From Mycolicibacterium sp. MU0053 (GTDB lineage Bacteria; Actinomycetota; Actinomycetes; Mycobacteriales; Mycobacteriaceae): a stretch of 64,000 bases of DNA. Position numbers and translations under genes: made by a program. Below, piece by piece: positions 8,237 through 15,519 of the stretch. How positions within the stretch are numbered: position 1 is the stretch's first letter; every line of letters starts with the position of its first letter. The notes beneath the pieces were generated by a model. The model was not told the origin of the DNA. It made no database searches and saw only the letters and a list, made by a program, of their open reading frames with translations. The stretch is from positions 4,650,001 to 4,714,000 of the forward strand of contig NZ_OY726397.1 of NCBI RefSeq assembly GCF_963378095.1, in the 5' to 3' direction.

Positions 8237-8992
8237 TTATCGGCGGGTATAACCGAGCTTGTCGAACGTGGCGGCTTCCACATAGCCGAAAATGGTTTCA
8301 GCGGGGGTCTCACCGGACACGCGAAGGCCAGACCACGTGCCGGCTGGAATGTGCAGCAGTGTTCCTTCGGACACCTCGCGTTCGCCGTCTTCCGACAGTG
8401 CCGTCGCGGTGCCCGAGAGTAGATAGACGAACTCGTCGACCTCAATCTTGTGGAGCTTGTGAAGCCCACCGTTCGCCCGAAATTGCGTGTGGCCCACCAG
8501 CAAGTTCTGTGATTCGACGATTCCGGCCATCACAAGAGGCTTGGAGACGACGTTGTAGATGCCCATCGCGTCATCGTTTGCATCCATCCCGGCTACATCG
8601 TCGATCGCTGTCACCGAGATAGTGGATCCGTCCGTCCGGCGCTGCGCCTGCTCCAGTTCGTCGGGCGAGGAGACGCCTGCGAAGATCTGCAGGAACCGCA
8701 CGTGCTGCGGCACCGTCAACCGGTATCCGGAAGCACGCGGAACGAAGACGATATCGCGGGCCCCGACCGTATGCGCCGCATCACCTTCGAGTGTCATCTC
8801 CCCCGACAGGACCAGAATCGCTTGCTCCACATCGGCGTAACCGACTACGTCATCTGCATACCCGGCGTCTATCTCGACGCAGGCGATCAGCCCGCCACGG
8901 AGTCCTCCACGATCGGAAGACGTGAGCCACCACGCTCGGCGATCAGGGGCAGAGACGTCAGGCTCAACGCCGTCAATTATGTTGGTGTTCAT
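8237..8992 (-). CDS. Bicupin-domain protein
   Basis: A 251-residue cytosolic protein with two cupin barrels. The first spans about 35-110, with YADVEQAILVLSGE and FVPRASGYRL. The second spans about 165-245, with GGLHKLHKIEVDEFVYLLSG, where the His, His and Glu fit a metal site. The bicupin layout resembles ureidoglycine aminohydrolase and quercetinase-like enzymes, but no substrate can be assigned. It is the first gene of the operon with the MetE-like and VOC genes. The 190 bp upstream is unusually AT-rich for this genome (around 9037-9085) and presumably holds the promoter and regulator sites. Confidence 0.8.
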   Translation of the reverse strand: MNTNIIDGVEPDVSAPDRRAWWLTSSDRGGLRGGLIACVEIDAGYADDVVGYADVEQAILVLSGEMTLEGDAAHTVGARDIVFVPRASGYRLTVPQHVRFLQIFAGVSSPDELEQAQRRTDGSTISVTAIDDVAGMDANDDAMGIYNVVSKPLVMAGIVESQNLLVGHTQFRANGGLHKLHKIEVDEFVYLLSGTATALSEDGEREVSEGTLLHIPAGTWSGLRVSGETPAETIFGYVEAATFDKLGYTRR

Positions 8993-9183
8993 TACAATCC
9001 CTCTTCGGCGCCGTCCATCGCGGCGCAGTCGGGATCGAATTTAACAGCGACAATCAATCACGGGAAACGATTATTAATGATTCGTCGCATCGATCAAGTC
9101 GATACACCCGCCGCCGAACACCGAGGCGGCTCGCCAACACCGCTCCGAGATCGATTGGTTCGCAGCCGCGCGCAGGCGCGCGC

Positions 9184-10425
9184 TCAGTTCGCGGCCCGCG
9201 GCTGGAAAGTCCCGGCGCCGGAAGCCCTGTCGCCACCCTCGCCCCCGGCCGTCACCTCGTCGGGTTCCGCGGTGATCACCGGACCGGGGTCGGTTTCCAT
9301 TGCGGCCGCTTGCCGCTCGGTTTCGGCCTCCGGATCCCGGGCCAGCAACACCCGAATCGCGCTGTTGAGGAACGCGATGATCGGAACTGCCAGCAGCGCG
9401 CCGATGATGCCGGCCAGCACACCACCGGCGGCGATGCCCAGCACCACCCCGAGCGGGTGAATCGAGACCGCCCGCCCCATCACCAACGGTTGCAGCACAT
9501 GGGCTTCCAACTGCTGCACCGCCAGGATCAGCCCCAGCGTGATCAACGCATAGATGAAGCCTTTGGCGAGCAACGCCACCACGACGGCCAGGAAGCCGGT
9601 CACCACCGCGCCGATCAACGGGATGAACGCACCGAGGAACACCAGCGAGGCCAGCGGCAACGCCAACGGGACACCCATGATGGCCAGGCCGGCACCGATT
9701 CCCACGGCGTCGACGAGGGCCACCAGGAACGTCGCGCGGACGTAGCCGATCAGCGAACCGAAGCCGGCCGCGCCGGCCTCGCGGACCCGCTCCCGGTAGT
9801 CGATGGGGAACGCCTTGGTGACGAACGCGAAGATGTTGCGCCCGCCGTGCAGGAAGAAGATCAGGGTGAACAACACCAGCAGCGCGCCGGTGACGATCTC
9901 GGTGAGCGTCGCCGCGGTCGACAGCGCCCCGCTGGTCACCCGGGACTGGTTGTTCTGCAACGCCTCGATGGCGGCGTCCCCGGCATGGTCGATCTGCTCG
10001 CGGCTCAGGTGGATCGGCCCCTGGATGAGCCAGTCCGTGAACGAGTCGATGCTGCGGGTCACCTGTTCGACCAGATCGGGCAGGCCCTCGATGAACTGGG
10101 TGACGACGAAGGCCATGATCCCGCCGAGGATCGCCAGCCCGCCCAACAACACCGCGGCCACCGCGCCGCCGCGGTGGAAGTCGTGCTTGTCCAGCCAGTC
10201 CACCGCGGGCAGCAGCAGCGCGGTCAGGATGGTGGCGATCAGCACCGGCACCACGATCAGACTGACCTTGGCGAGCACCCACACCACGGCCACCACCGCG
10301 GCGAGGATCACCAGCATTCGCCACGACCAGGCCGCCGCCTTGCGCACCAACGGGCTGACGGCTTCGTCGGCGACATCCGACCGGATTGGCATGGCGCCAG
10401 CGTAATCGCCGGTGGCGGCATTCAT
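9184..10425 (-). CDS. AI-2E family transporter (Rv0205-like membrane protein)
   Basis: A 413-residue polytopic membrane protein. After a short cytoplasmic N-terminus come paired hydrophobic helices ([20 protein letters not shown] and [20 protein letters not shown]), then the long amphipathic domain typical of the AI-2E/UPF0118 family. The last helices fall around 250-370, with a charged tail. The substrate is unknown; named relatives export quorum signals or act as cation antiporters. The frame is open further upstream, but that part runs into the divergent lipoprotein gene. I therefore chose the ATG at 10425, with 10392 an alternative. Position and family match M. tuberculosis Rv0205, beside mmpL11/mmpL3. 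Confidence 0.85.
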   Translation of the reverse strand: MNAATGDYAGAMPIRSDVADEAVSPLVRKAAAWSWRMLVILAAVVAVVWVLAKVSLIVVPVLIATILTALLLPAVDWLDKHDFHRGGAVAAVLLGGLAILGGIMAFVVTQFIEGLPDLVEQVTRSIDSFTDWLIQGPIHLSREQIDHAGDAAIEALQNNQSRVTSGALSTAATLTEIVTGALLVLFTLIFFLHGGRNIFAFVTKAFPIDYRERVREAGAAGFGSLIGYVRATFLVALVDAVGIGAGLAIMGVPLALPLASLVFLGAFIPLIGAVVTGFLAVVVALLAKGFIYALITLGLILAVQQLEAHVLQPLVMGRAVSIHPLGVVLGIAAGGVLAGIIGALLAVPIIAFLNSAIRVLLARDPEAETERQAAAMETDPGPVITAEPDEVTAGGEGGDRASGAGTFQPRAAN

Positions 10426-10480
10426 GGCCCGCAGCGCATAACCCGACCCGCGAACTTCCCGACCGTGATTGGATCGGCCC

Positions 10481-11707
10481 ATGCCGCCCCGTGTGCTGTC
10501 CCGCCTGCTCCCGCTCGCCGCGTCCTTGGTGGCGGCGGCGACCGTCGCGGCCTGCGGGTCCGCGCCACCCACCGAACCCGAGGCCACCACCCCGAGTGTG
10601 CCGCCGGCCGTACCCACCCCGCTGGTGGGTTCGGCGATCGCGGACCCCATCCCGGTGCCGGCCACCGACGGCCGCACCCACCTGGTCTATGAGCTGCTGC
10701 TGACGAACTCGCTGTCGGGCAACGCCACGTTGAACGCGCTGACCGCGCGCGCCGACGACCGCAACCTGCTGACGCTGTCGGGCGACAGCCTCAAGTACTG
10801 GACCCGCACCCTGGGCGACAACGCCGTCGGTACCAATGTGCTGGCACCGGGCCAGAGTGCGGTCATCTGGCTCGACGTCGTCATCGACGGTGGCGCGGCC
10901 CCGCCCACCGAGATCACCCATTCGGTCGACTTGTCCGTCAGCAGGCCCTTCCCGGGGGTGGTGCCACCGCGGCTGACCCAGGAGGTGGCACCGGTCACGG
11001 TGTCGGACGCCAAGCCCGTCGCGATCTCCCCGCCCCTGGACGGTCCGAATTGGTTGAGCGCCAACAGTTGCTGCGATATGACAGCGCACCGAATGGCGGT
11101 CAATCCGCTCGACGGGCAACTGTGGCTCGCGGAGCGATTCGCGGTCGACTACCTCCAGCTCACCGAGGACTTCCGGTTGTTCTCCGGCGATCCGACCAAG
11201 TTGGCCGCCTACGCGTACTTCGGCGCGCCCGTCCATGCGGTCAAGGCCGGCAAGGTCGTCACGGTCGTCGACAATCTGCCCGAGCAGGTCCCGACCAGGA
11301 CGCCGGTCGGGCTTCCGCTGGACCAGTACGGCGGCAACCACGTGGTGCAGGACATCGGCGACGGCAACTACGCGTTCTATGCGCACCTCAAACCCGGCAG
11401 CATCACCGTCAAGGAGGGCGACGAACTGACCGCCGGGCAGCAGATCGGCGAACTGGGCAACTCGGGCAACTCGGACGCCCCGCATCTGCACTTCCACGTG
11501 ATGGACAATCCGCATCCGCTGGCCTCCAACGGATTACCGTTCGTCTTTGATTCGTTCCGGCTCGATCAACGGGTGGCCGCCACCGAGGGCCTGGAACGGC
11601 TGTTCACCGGCCAGCCCGCCCCGCTGCAGCCCGGTTTCGCCGCCCGGGACGAATCCGGGGTCACCCCGTTGGTGCGCGACATCATGAATTATGCTGTCGG
11701 ACAGTGA
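10481..11707 (+). CDS. M23-family peptidase-like lipoprotein (Rv0204c position)
   Basis: A 408-residue exported lipoprotein. The signal peptide ends in a lipobox (VAAATVAAC), so Cys22 or thereabouts is the anchor. An Ala/Pro/Thr linker follows, then a beta-rich domain (about 60-200). The C-terminal M23 LytM domain has [18 protein letters not shown] and the HLHFHV motif that supplies the HxH zinc ligands. M23 enzymes cut peptidoglycan peptides or act as adaptors for amidases. The N-terminal half is not one I recognise. Length and position suit Rv0204c. The stop overlaps the next gene as GTGA. Confidence 0.85.
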   Translation: MPPRVLSRLLPLAASLVAAATVAACGSAPPTEPEATTPSVPPAVPTPLVGSAIADPIPVPATDGRTHLVYELLLTNSLSGNATLNALTARADDRNLLTLSGDSLKYWTRTLGDNAVGTNVLAPGQSAVIWLDVVIDGGAAPPTEITHSVDLSVSRPFPGVVPPRLTQEVAPVTVSDAKPVAISPPLDGPNWLSANSCCDMTAHRMAVNPLDGQLWLAERFAVDYLQLTEDFRLFSGDPTKLAAYAYFGAPVHAVKAGKVVTVVDNLPEQVPTRTPVGLPLDQYGGNHVVQDIGDGNYAFYAHLKPGSITVKEGDELTAGQQIGELGNSGNSDAPHLHFHVMDNPHPLASNGLPFVFDSFRLDQRVAATEGLERLFTGQPAPLQPGFAARDESGVTPLVRDIMNYAVGQ

Positions 11708-12087
11708 ATCACGATAGGACGAATCGACGCGCGGTGGCCGGTGCGGTGGCCGCCGACACCGTGGCCGTGCTGGTGTTCTGCGCCCTCGGCAGACGCAGCC
11801 ACGACGAGGGTGTGGACATCTCCGGTGTCGCCGCCACCGCCTGGCCGTTTCTGAGCGGCACCGCGATCGGTTGGCTGCTGTCGCGGGGCTGGCGGGCACC
11901 CAGCGCGCTGCGGAGCACGGGGCTGACGGTGTGGTTGTCGACGGTGGTCGTCGGGATGTTGATTCGATGGGCCACCTCCGCGAGTGTGGCCCTGCCGTTC
12001 GTCGCGGTGGCCTCGTCGGTGACGGCGGTGCTGCTGCTGGGTTGGCGCGCCGTGGTGGGCCGCGGCCGCCTTACTGGGGCTCGATAG
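11704..12087 (+). CDS. DUF3054 membrane protein
   Basis: A 127-residue protein with four hydrophobic helices and the RRSHDEG segment after helix 1 that typifies DUF3054. The GTG start overlaps the TGA of the M23 lipoprotein gene, so the two are coupled. Function is unknown in the family. The 3' end overlaps the convergent histidine kinase gene by 17 bp, leaving no room for a separate terminator. Confidence 0.83.
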   Translation: MNHDRTNRRAVAGAVAADTVAVLVFCALGRRSHDEGVDISGVAATAWPFLSGTAIGWLLSRGWRAPSALRSTGLTVWLSTVVVGMLIRWATSASVALPFVAVASSVTAVLLLGWRAVVGRGRLTGAR

Positions 12088-13408
12088 CCACGGTCAGGGT
12101 GACCCGCAGACCACCCAGCGGGCCGTCGGCCAGGTCGACCTGACCACCGTGCAGCGCGGCCTGCTGCGCCACCAGCGCCAACCCCAGCCCCGAACCGCCC
12201 TGGGTTGCGGTGCTGCCGCGGACGAAGCGACCGAGCACCGTGCGATGTTCCTCGACGGGCAGGCCGCGGCCGTTGTCGTCGACGACGATCTCGATCCGCG
12301 TGCCCACTCGCCTGGCCGCCAGCACGATGCGGGTGGCGCGGCCGTGCACGATCGCGTTGCGCACCAGGTTGTCGACCGCGAGCCGCAGCCCGCCCGGCCA
12401 GGCCATCACGACCCCCTCTGCGGGCGTGCCGAATTCGGTGCGCACCTCGAACTCGGGACCGTCGGGCCGGTCGTTCTCCCGGACCACCCGGTCCAGCAGT
12501 TCCTCGATGTCGACCAGTTCGCGGTCCTCGGCCTGGGCCAGCTGCCCCGAGGCCAGTTGGCCCAGCGCGGTGATCGTCGCCTCGACCCGCCGCTGCGCGC
12601 GGGCCAGATCGGCCACCACCTCGGCGCGCTCCGCCGCGGGCAGGTCATGGATCCGCAACGTGTCCAGGTCGGCCCGCATCGCGGTCAACGGCGTGCGTAA
12701 TTCGTGCGCGGCGTTGGCCGCGAAATCCTGGGCCGCCTGCAATGAGCGGGTGGTGGCCTCCTGCGCCGTGGCCAGCCGGTGCAGCATCACGATCATGGCC
12801 TCGGACAGGTCCTCGGCCTCCTTGACCCCGTGCACCGGTTCGATCTCGTCGGCCCCGCCCTGGCCGAGCCGACGGGTCTGCTCGGTGAGCCTGCGCAGCG
12901 GCCGGGTCGCGGCGCCGCCGAGCAGCCAGCCCAGGCCCAGCGCTATCAGCAGCGCCAGCACGCCCACCGCGATGTACAGCGGCATCCGGGCGCGGCTGAG
13001 CAGGATGCTGTCGGCACGGATCCCGACCGACATGTTGACGCCCTGGCCCTCCAGCGTGATGGTGCGGACCCGGTAGTCGATGCCGTTGACCCGCACCGTC
13101 TCGGTGCCCACCGGCAGTTTCGGAAGTTGCAGTCCCCGCTGGAAGAGCACCTCACCGGTGCTCACCGATCGACCGGTGGACAGCACCGAGTGGGTGGGGG
13201 TGCGATCCTGGCCGGGCTCGGTGCTGGCGTCGATGATGGCGTCGAGCCGACGGTCGAGTTGCTCGGCGTCGTTGCCCGCCAACGCGATCGAGGCCAGCAC
13301 CATCAACGCCGCGACGACGGCGGCGGCCGCGACGGCCGCCGCGATCGCCACCCGCACCCGCAGCGACGCCCGCACCTGGGGCCACCATCGGGCGAACCGC
13401 GCACGCAT
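12071..13408 (-). CDS. Sensor histidine kinase, PrrB-like
   Basis: A 445-residue membrane kinase. TM1 lies at about 17-45 and TM2 at about 143-165, with an extracytoplasmic sensor of about 95 residues between them. A HAMP linker and the dimerisation helix follow, with HELRTPLTAMRADLDTL (phospho-acceptor His). The ATPase domain has LAVDNLVRNAIVHG (N box), VDDNGRGLP (G1) and GSGLGLALVAQQAALHGG (G2). It is strongly PrrB-like in layout. Its ATG overlaps the response-regulator stop (TGATG), and that gene is in turn coupled to a hemophore gene. In M. smegmatis a second PrrAB-like pair lies in this mmpL11 context. The stimulus could be haem or envelope state, which is inference. Confidence 0.9.
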   Translation of the reverse strand: MRARFARWWPQVRASLRVRVAIAAAVAAAAVVAALMVLASIALAGNDAEQLDRRLDAIIDASTEPGQDRTPTHSVLSTGRSVSTGEVLFQRGLQLPKLPVGTETVRVNGIDYRVRTITLEGQGVNMSVGIRADSILLSRARMPLYIAVGVLALLIALGLGWLLGGAATRPLRRLTEQTRRLGQGGADEIEPVHGVKEAEDLSEAMIVMLHRLATAQEATTRSLQAAQDFAANAAHELRTPLTAMRADLDTLRIHDLPAAERAEVVADLARAQRRVEATITALGQLASGQLAQAEDRELVDIEELLDRVVRENDRPDGPEFEVRTEFGTPAEGVVMAWPGGLRLAVDNLVRNAIVHGRATRIVLAARRVGTRIEIVVDDNGRGLPVEEHRTVLGRFVRGSTATQGGSGLGLALVAQQAALHGGQVDLADGPLGGLRVTLTVAIEPQ

Positions 13409-14127
13409 CAGGGGCCGGTCCGGAGCACGTATCCGATCCCGCGCACGGTGTGGATCACCCGCGGCACGCCGTCGCGTTCGAGTTTGCGGCGCAGATAGCT
13501 GACGAAGACGTCGGCCACATTGGTGTCGACGTCGAAGTCGTAACCCCAGACCAGTTCCAGCAGTTGCTGCCGAGACAGCACCACGCCCGCGTGCTCGGCG
13601 AGCACCGCCAGCAGATCGAATTCGCGCTTGGTCAAATCGGCCCGCTGCCCGGCGACGAACACCAGCCGGCGGGTGGTGTCGATGGTCAACGGCCCCACCG
13701 TCATCGATTCGGAGGGTTCGGGGCGCTGGCTGGCCCGGCGCAGCAGCGCGTGCAGGCGCGCCACCAACTCGCCGAGATCAAACGGCTTGGTCAGGTAGTC
13801 GTCGGCGCCGGCCTCGAGCCCCGCGATGCGGTCGTTGACCGTGTCGCGGGCCGACAGCACGCAGATCGGGATGTCGTTGCCCAGCGCGCGCAGTGCGGTC
13901 ACCACCGCGACACCGTCCAACTCGGGCATCTGGACGTCCAGCACCACGGCGTCGTGGGTCTCGCTGGACAGCAGCCGCAGGGCCTCCTTGCCGCTGGCGG
14001 CGACCCGGACGTCGAACCCGGAGTGCCGCAATCCGCGCGAAACCGAGGTGCGAACGTCTGGGTCGTCATCGACCATCAGCACCGTTCGACCCGTCTCCCG
14101 CGCGGGCTCACCGGCCCCCGCGGGCAC
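13408..14127 (-). CDS. Response regulator, PrrA-like (OmpR family)
   Basis: A 239-residue two-domain regulator. The receiver has the acidic pocket VDDDPD, the phospho-acceptor Asp64 in [12 protein letters not shown] and Lys114 in YLTKPFD. The C-terminal winged helix (about 145-235) has [15 protein letters not shown] and the wing [11 protein letters not shown]. The GTG at 14127 overlaps the TAG of the hemophore gene (TAGTG). A longer open frame upstream merely reads through that gene out of frame. The operon order is hemophore, regulator, kinase. DNA target sites cannot be assigned from this window, though OmpR-type direct repeats occur near 49.5-56.8 kb. Confidence 0.9.
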   Translation of the reverse strand: MPAGAGEPARETGRTVLMVDDDPDVRTSVSRGLRHSGFDVRVAASGKEALRLLSSETHDAVVLDVQMPELDGVAVVTALRALGNDIPICVLSARDTVNDRIAGLEAGADDYLTKPFDLGELVARLHALLRRASQRPEPSESMTVGPLTIDTTRRLVFVAGQRADLTKREFDLLAVLAEHAGVVLSRQQLLELVWGYDFDVDTNVADVFVSYLRRKLERDGVPRVIHTVRGIGYVLRTGP

Positions 14128-14492
14128 TATTCGTTGACCAGCGCCGGGTCGTCGTGATGCCCGCAGCGGTTCTTCAGGTCCATCAGCGGCTGGCGGATCC
14201 CGGTGAGCTCGGCCTTCACCTGCGGGTTGGCGTCCATGTACGCGCGCACCTCGGTCTTGATGGCGTCGCGGTCCTTGCCCTCGAGGCTGGTGAAGAACCC
14301 GTTGACCTCGGGATGGGTGAACAGGTACGCCGAGGTCGAGGCCGACACTCCGGAGGCGACGCCGGCCAGGTCTGCCGCGGTGCAGTTCGGCGGCGGCGCG
14401 GCCACCGCCGAGGATGCACCGAACAACATCGCACCGGTCAACGCACCGGCGCCCAACGCGCCGACAACCATGCGACGGGCGGAAAGCATCAT
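14127..14492 (-). CDS. Hemophore-like secreted haem-binding protein (Rv0203 family)
   Basis: A 121-residue exported protein. The signal peptide [20 protein letters not shown] continues to an AxA cleavage site near SAVAA. The mature part is all-helical. [11 protein letters not shown] places Tyr56 and His60 four residues apart, as in the haem-binding Tyr-x3-His of Rv0203, and two cysteines (37 and about 109) may form a disulphide. It would carry haem to MmpL11, encoded 1 kb away. It is the first gene of an operon with the PrrA/PrrB-like pair, and its stop codon overlaps the regulator start. Confidence 0.82.
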   Translation of the reverse strand: MMLSARRMVVGALGAGALTGAMLFGASSAVAAPPPNCTAADLAGVASGVSASTSAYLFTHPEVNGFFTSLEGKDRDAIKTEVRAYMDANPQVKAELTGIRQPLMDLKNRCGHHDDPALVNE

Positions 14493-14647
14493 GGACGGAC
14501 TCCTTCAGGTGGGGTGAAGAGGCTGTCGGGACCACGAAGAGCGGCCGACACCGCCAATCCAATCAGATCGGCGGCACTCTTACTTGCCCAGTGGTCAGGC
14601 AATTCCGAAATTGCCCCGACGGATCCGGTGTGCCCGGAGCCGTGGGA

Positions 14648-15184
14648 TTACTGGGCCGAGGCCGCCGCGGCGGGCTTCGGGACCGGTTTCGGGGCGGCGG
14701 GACCCGGTGCCGGGCCGGTACCGGCGGCGCCGGTGGCCGCTCCCGAGACGGCCTGCGCGGCCCCGGGCAGGTCGGCGCCCTGGGCGGCCTGCATCAGGCC
14801 CATCACCTGCGGCAGCGAAATGGGCAGATCGCACTTGTTGGCCAGCGTGGTCAGCGGCTTCTGGATGTCCTGCATGTCCTTGGCGGCATCAGGGTTGCCG
14901 TCGAAGTAGGTCTTGAGGGCCACCAGCGACTGCGGGCCGGCGGGCTGGCGCGAGATCCGGGTCAGCGCCGAATTGGTCTCCGGATGCGTGTCGAGGTAGA
15001 CACCGGTGTTGTTGGCCACGGTGCCGATGGTGCGCGCCACCGAGCTGGCCGCACACGGATCGGGCGCCGCCGACGCCGAGGGGCCCAGCAGCAGGACGGC
15101 GGCGACGCCGCCCACCGCGGTCGCCGTGAGCGCCGCGCCGACCGCGCGGGCCGGGCGAGGGATCGAGTGTTCGGTGTTACCCAT
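14648..15184 (-). CDS. Second hemophore-like protein with Pro/Ala-rich tail
   Basis: A 178-residue exported protein with the same helical haem-binding unit as its neighbour. A signal peptide ends near PSASAA, paired cysteines are present, and TGVYLDTHPETN repeats the Tyr-x3-His arrangement. Unlike its partner it carries about 45 extra residues at the C-terminus, rich in Pro, Ala and Lys (PKPVPKPAAAASAQ at the end). This may span the periplasm or wall. It lies 155 bp upstream of the first hemophore gene on the same strand and is divergent from mmpL11. Duplicate hemophores at this locus are also known in M. smegmatis. Confidence 0.78.
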   Translation of the reverse strand: MGNTEHSIPRPARAVGAALTATAVGGVAAVLLLGPSASAAPDPCAASSVARTIGTVANNTGVYLDTHPETNSALTRISRQPAGPQSLVALKTYFDGNPDAAKDMQDIQKPLTTLANKCDLPISLPQVMGLMQAAQGADLPGAAQAVSGAATGAAGTGPAPGPAAPKPVPKPAAAASAQ

Positions 15185-15519
15185 GGGGAATCAAACTCCT
15201 TACGGTTCGCGAACATATCGGTCCGCACACCGCCGACGTTTCACTGCCGGGTCTGGCGGAAGTCCCCGACCAAGTAGCGGCCGCCGGCCATTTTGCCACC
15301 GTGGGCGGGGCGCTGGCGAATTCCGCAACGCACCGACCTGGTGATTTGGCGGTTATGCCCGCACCCGCCCACGCCGGCGAAGACCCGACCCGGTTGTGCC
15401 GTATCTAACAGGTCCATGCAGCTCAGGAGGCCGGAACCCGGCAGCGGTGGCATCGCTGCGGTAGGCTCGAAACCACCCAATTCAGCTCAAGGATCGGGGA
15501 GCCCACCATCCAGCAATTC
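15185..15519. other. Divergent intergenic region between hemophore and mmpL11 genes
   Basis: No gene is supported in these 335 bp. A TAGGCT hexamer at 15462-15467 could serve as the -10 of the mmpL11 promoter. A purine-rich AAGGAT/GGGGAG stretch lies about 20-30 bases before the mmpL11 ATG. I saw no convincing iron box or long palindrome. Confidence 0.4.

Noticed and set aside
9074..11515. 813-codon open frame on the minus strand across the AI-2E and M23 genes
   Set aside because: It is read in a shifted frame over the AI-2E gene and antisense to the M23 lipoprotein, is Arg/Gly-rich and has no domain; a GC-rich shadow.
14128..14562. N-terminal extension of the PrrA-like regulator
   Set aside because: The extra residues are the hemophore gene read out of frame; the GTG at 14127 gives the normal family start.
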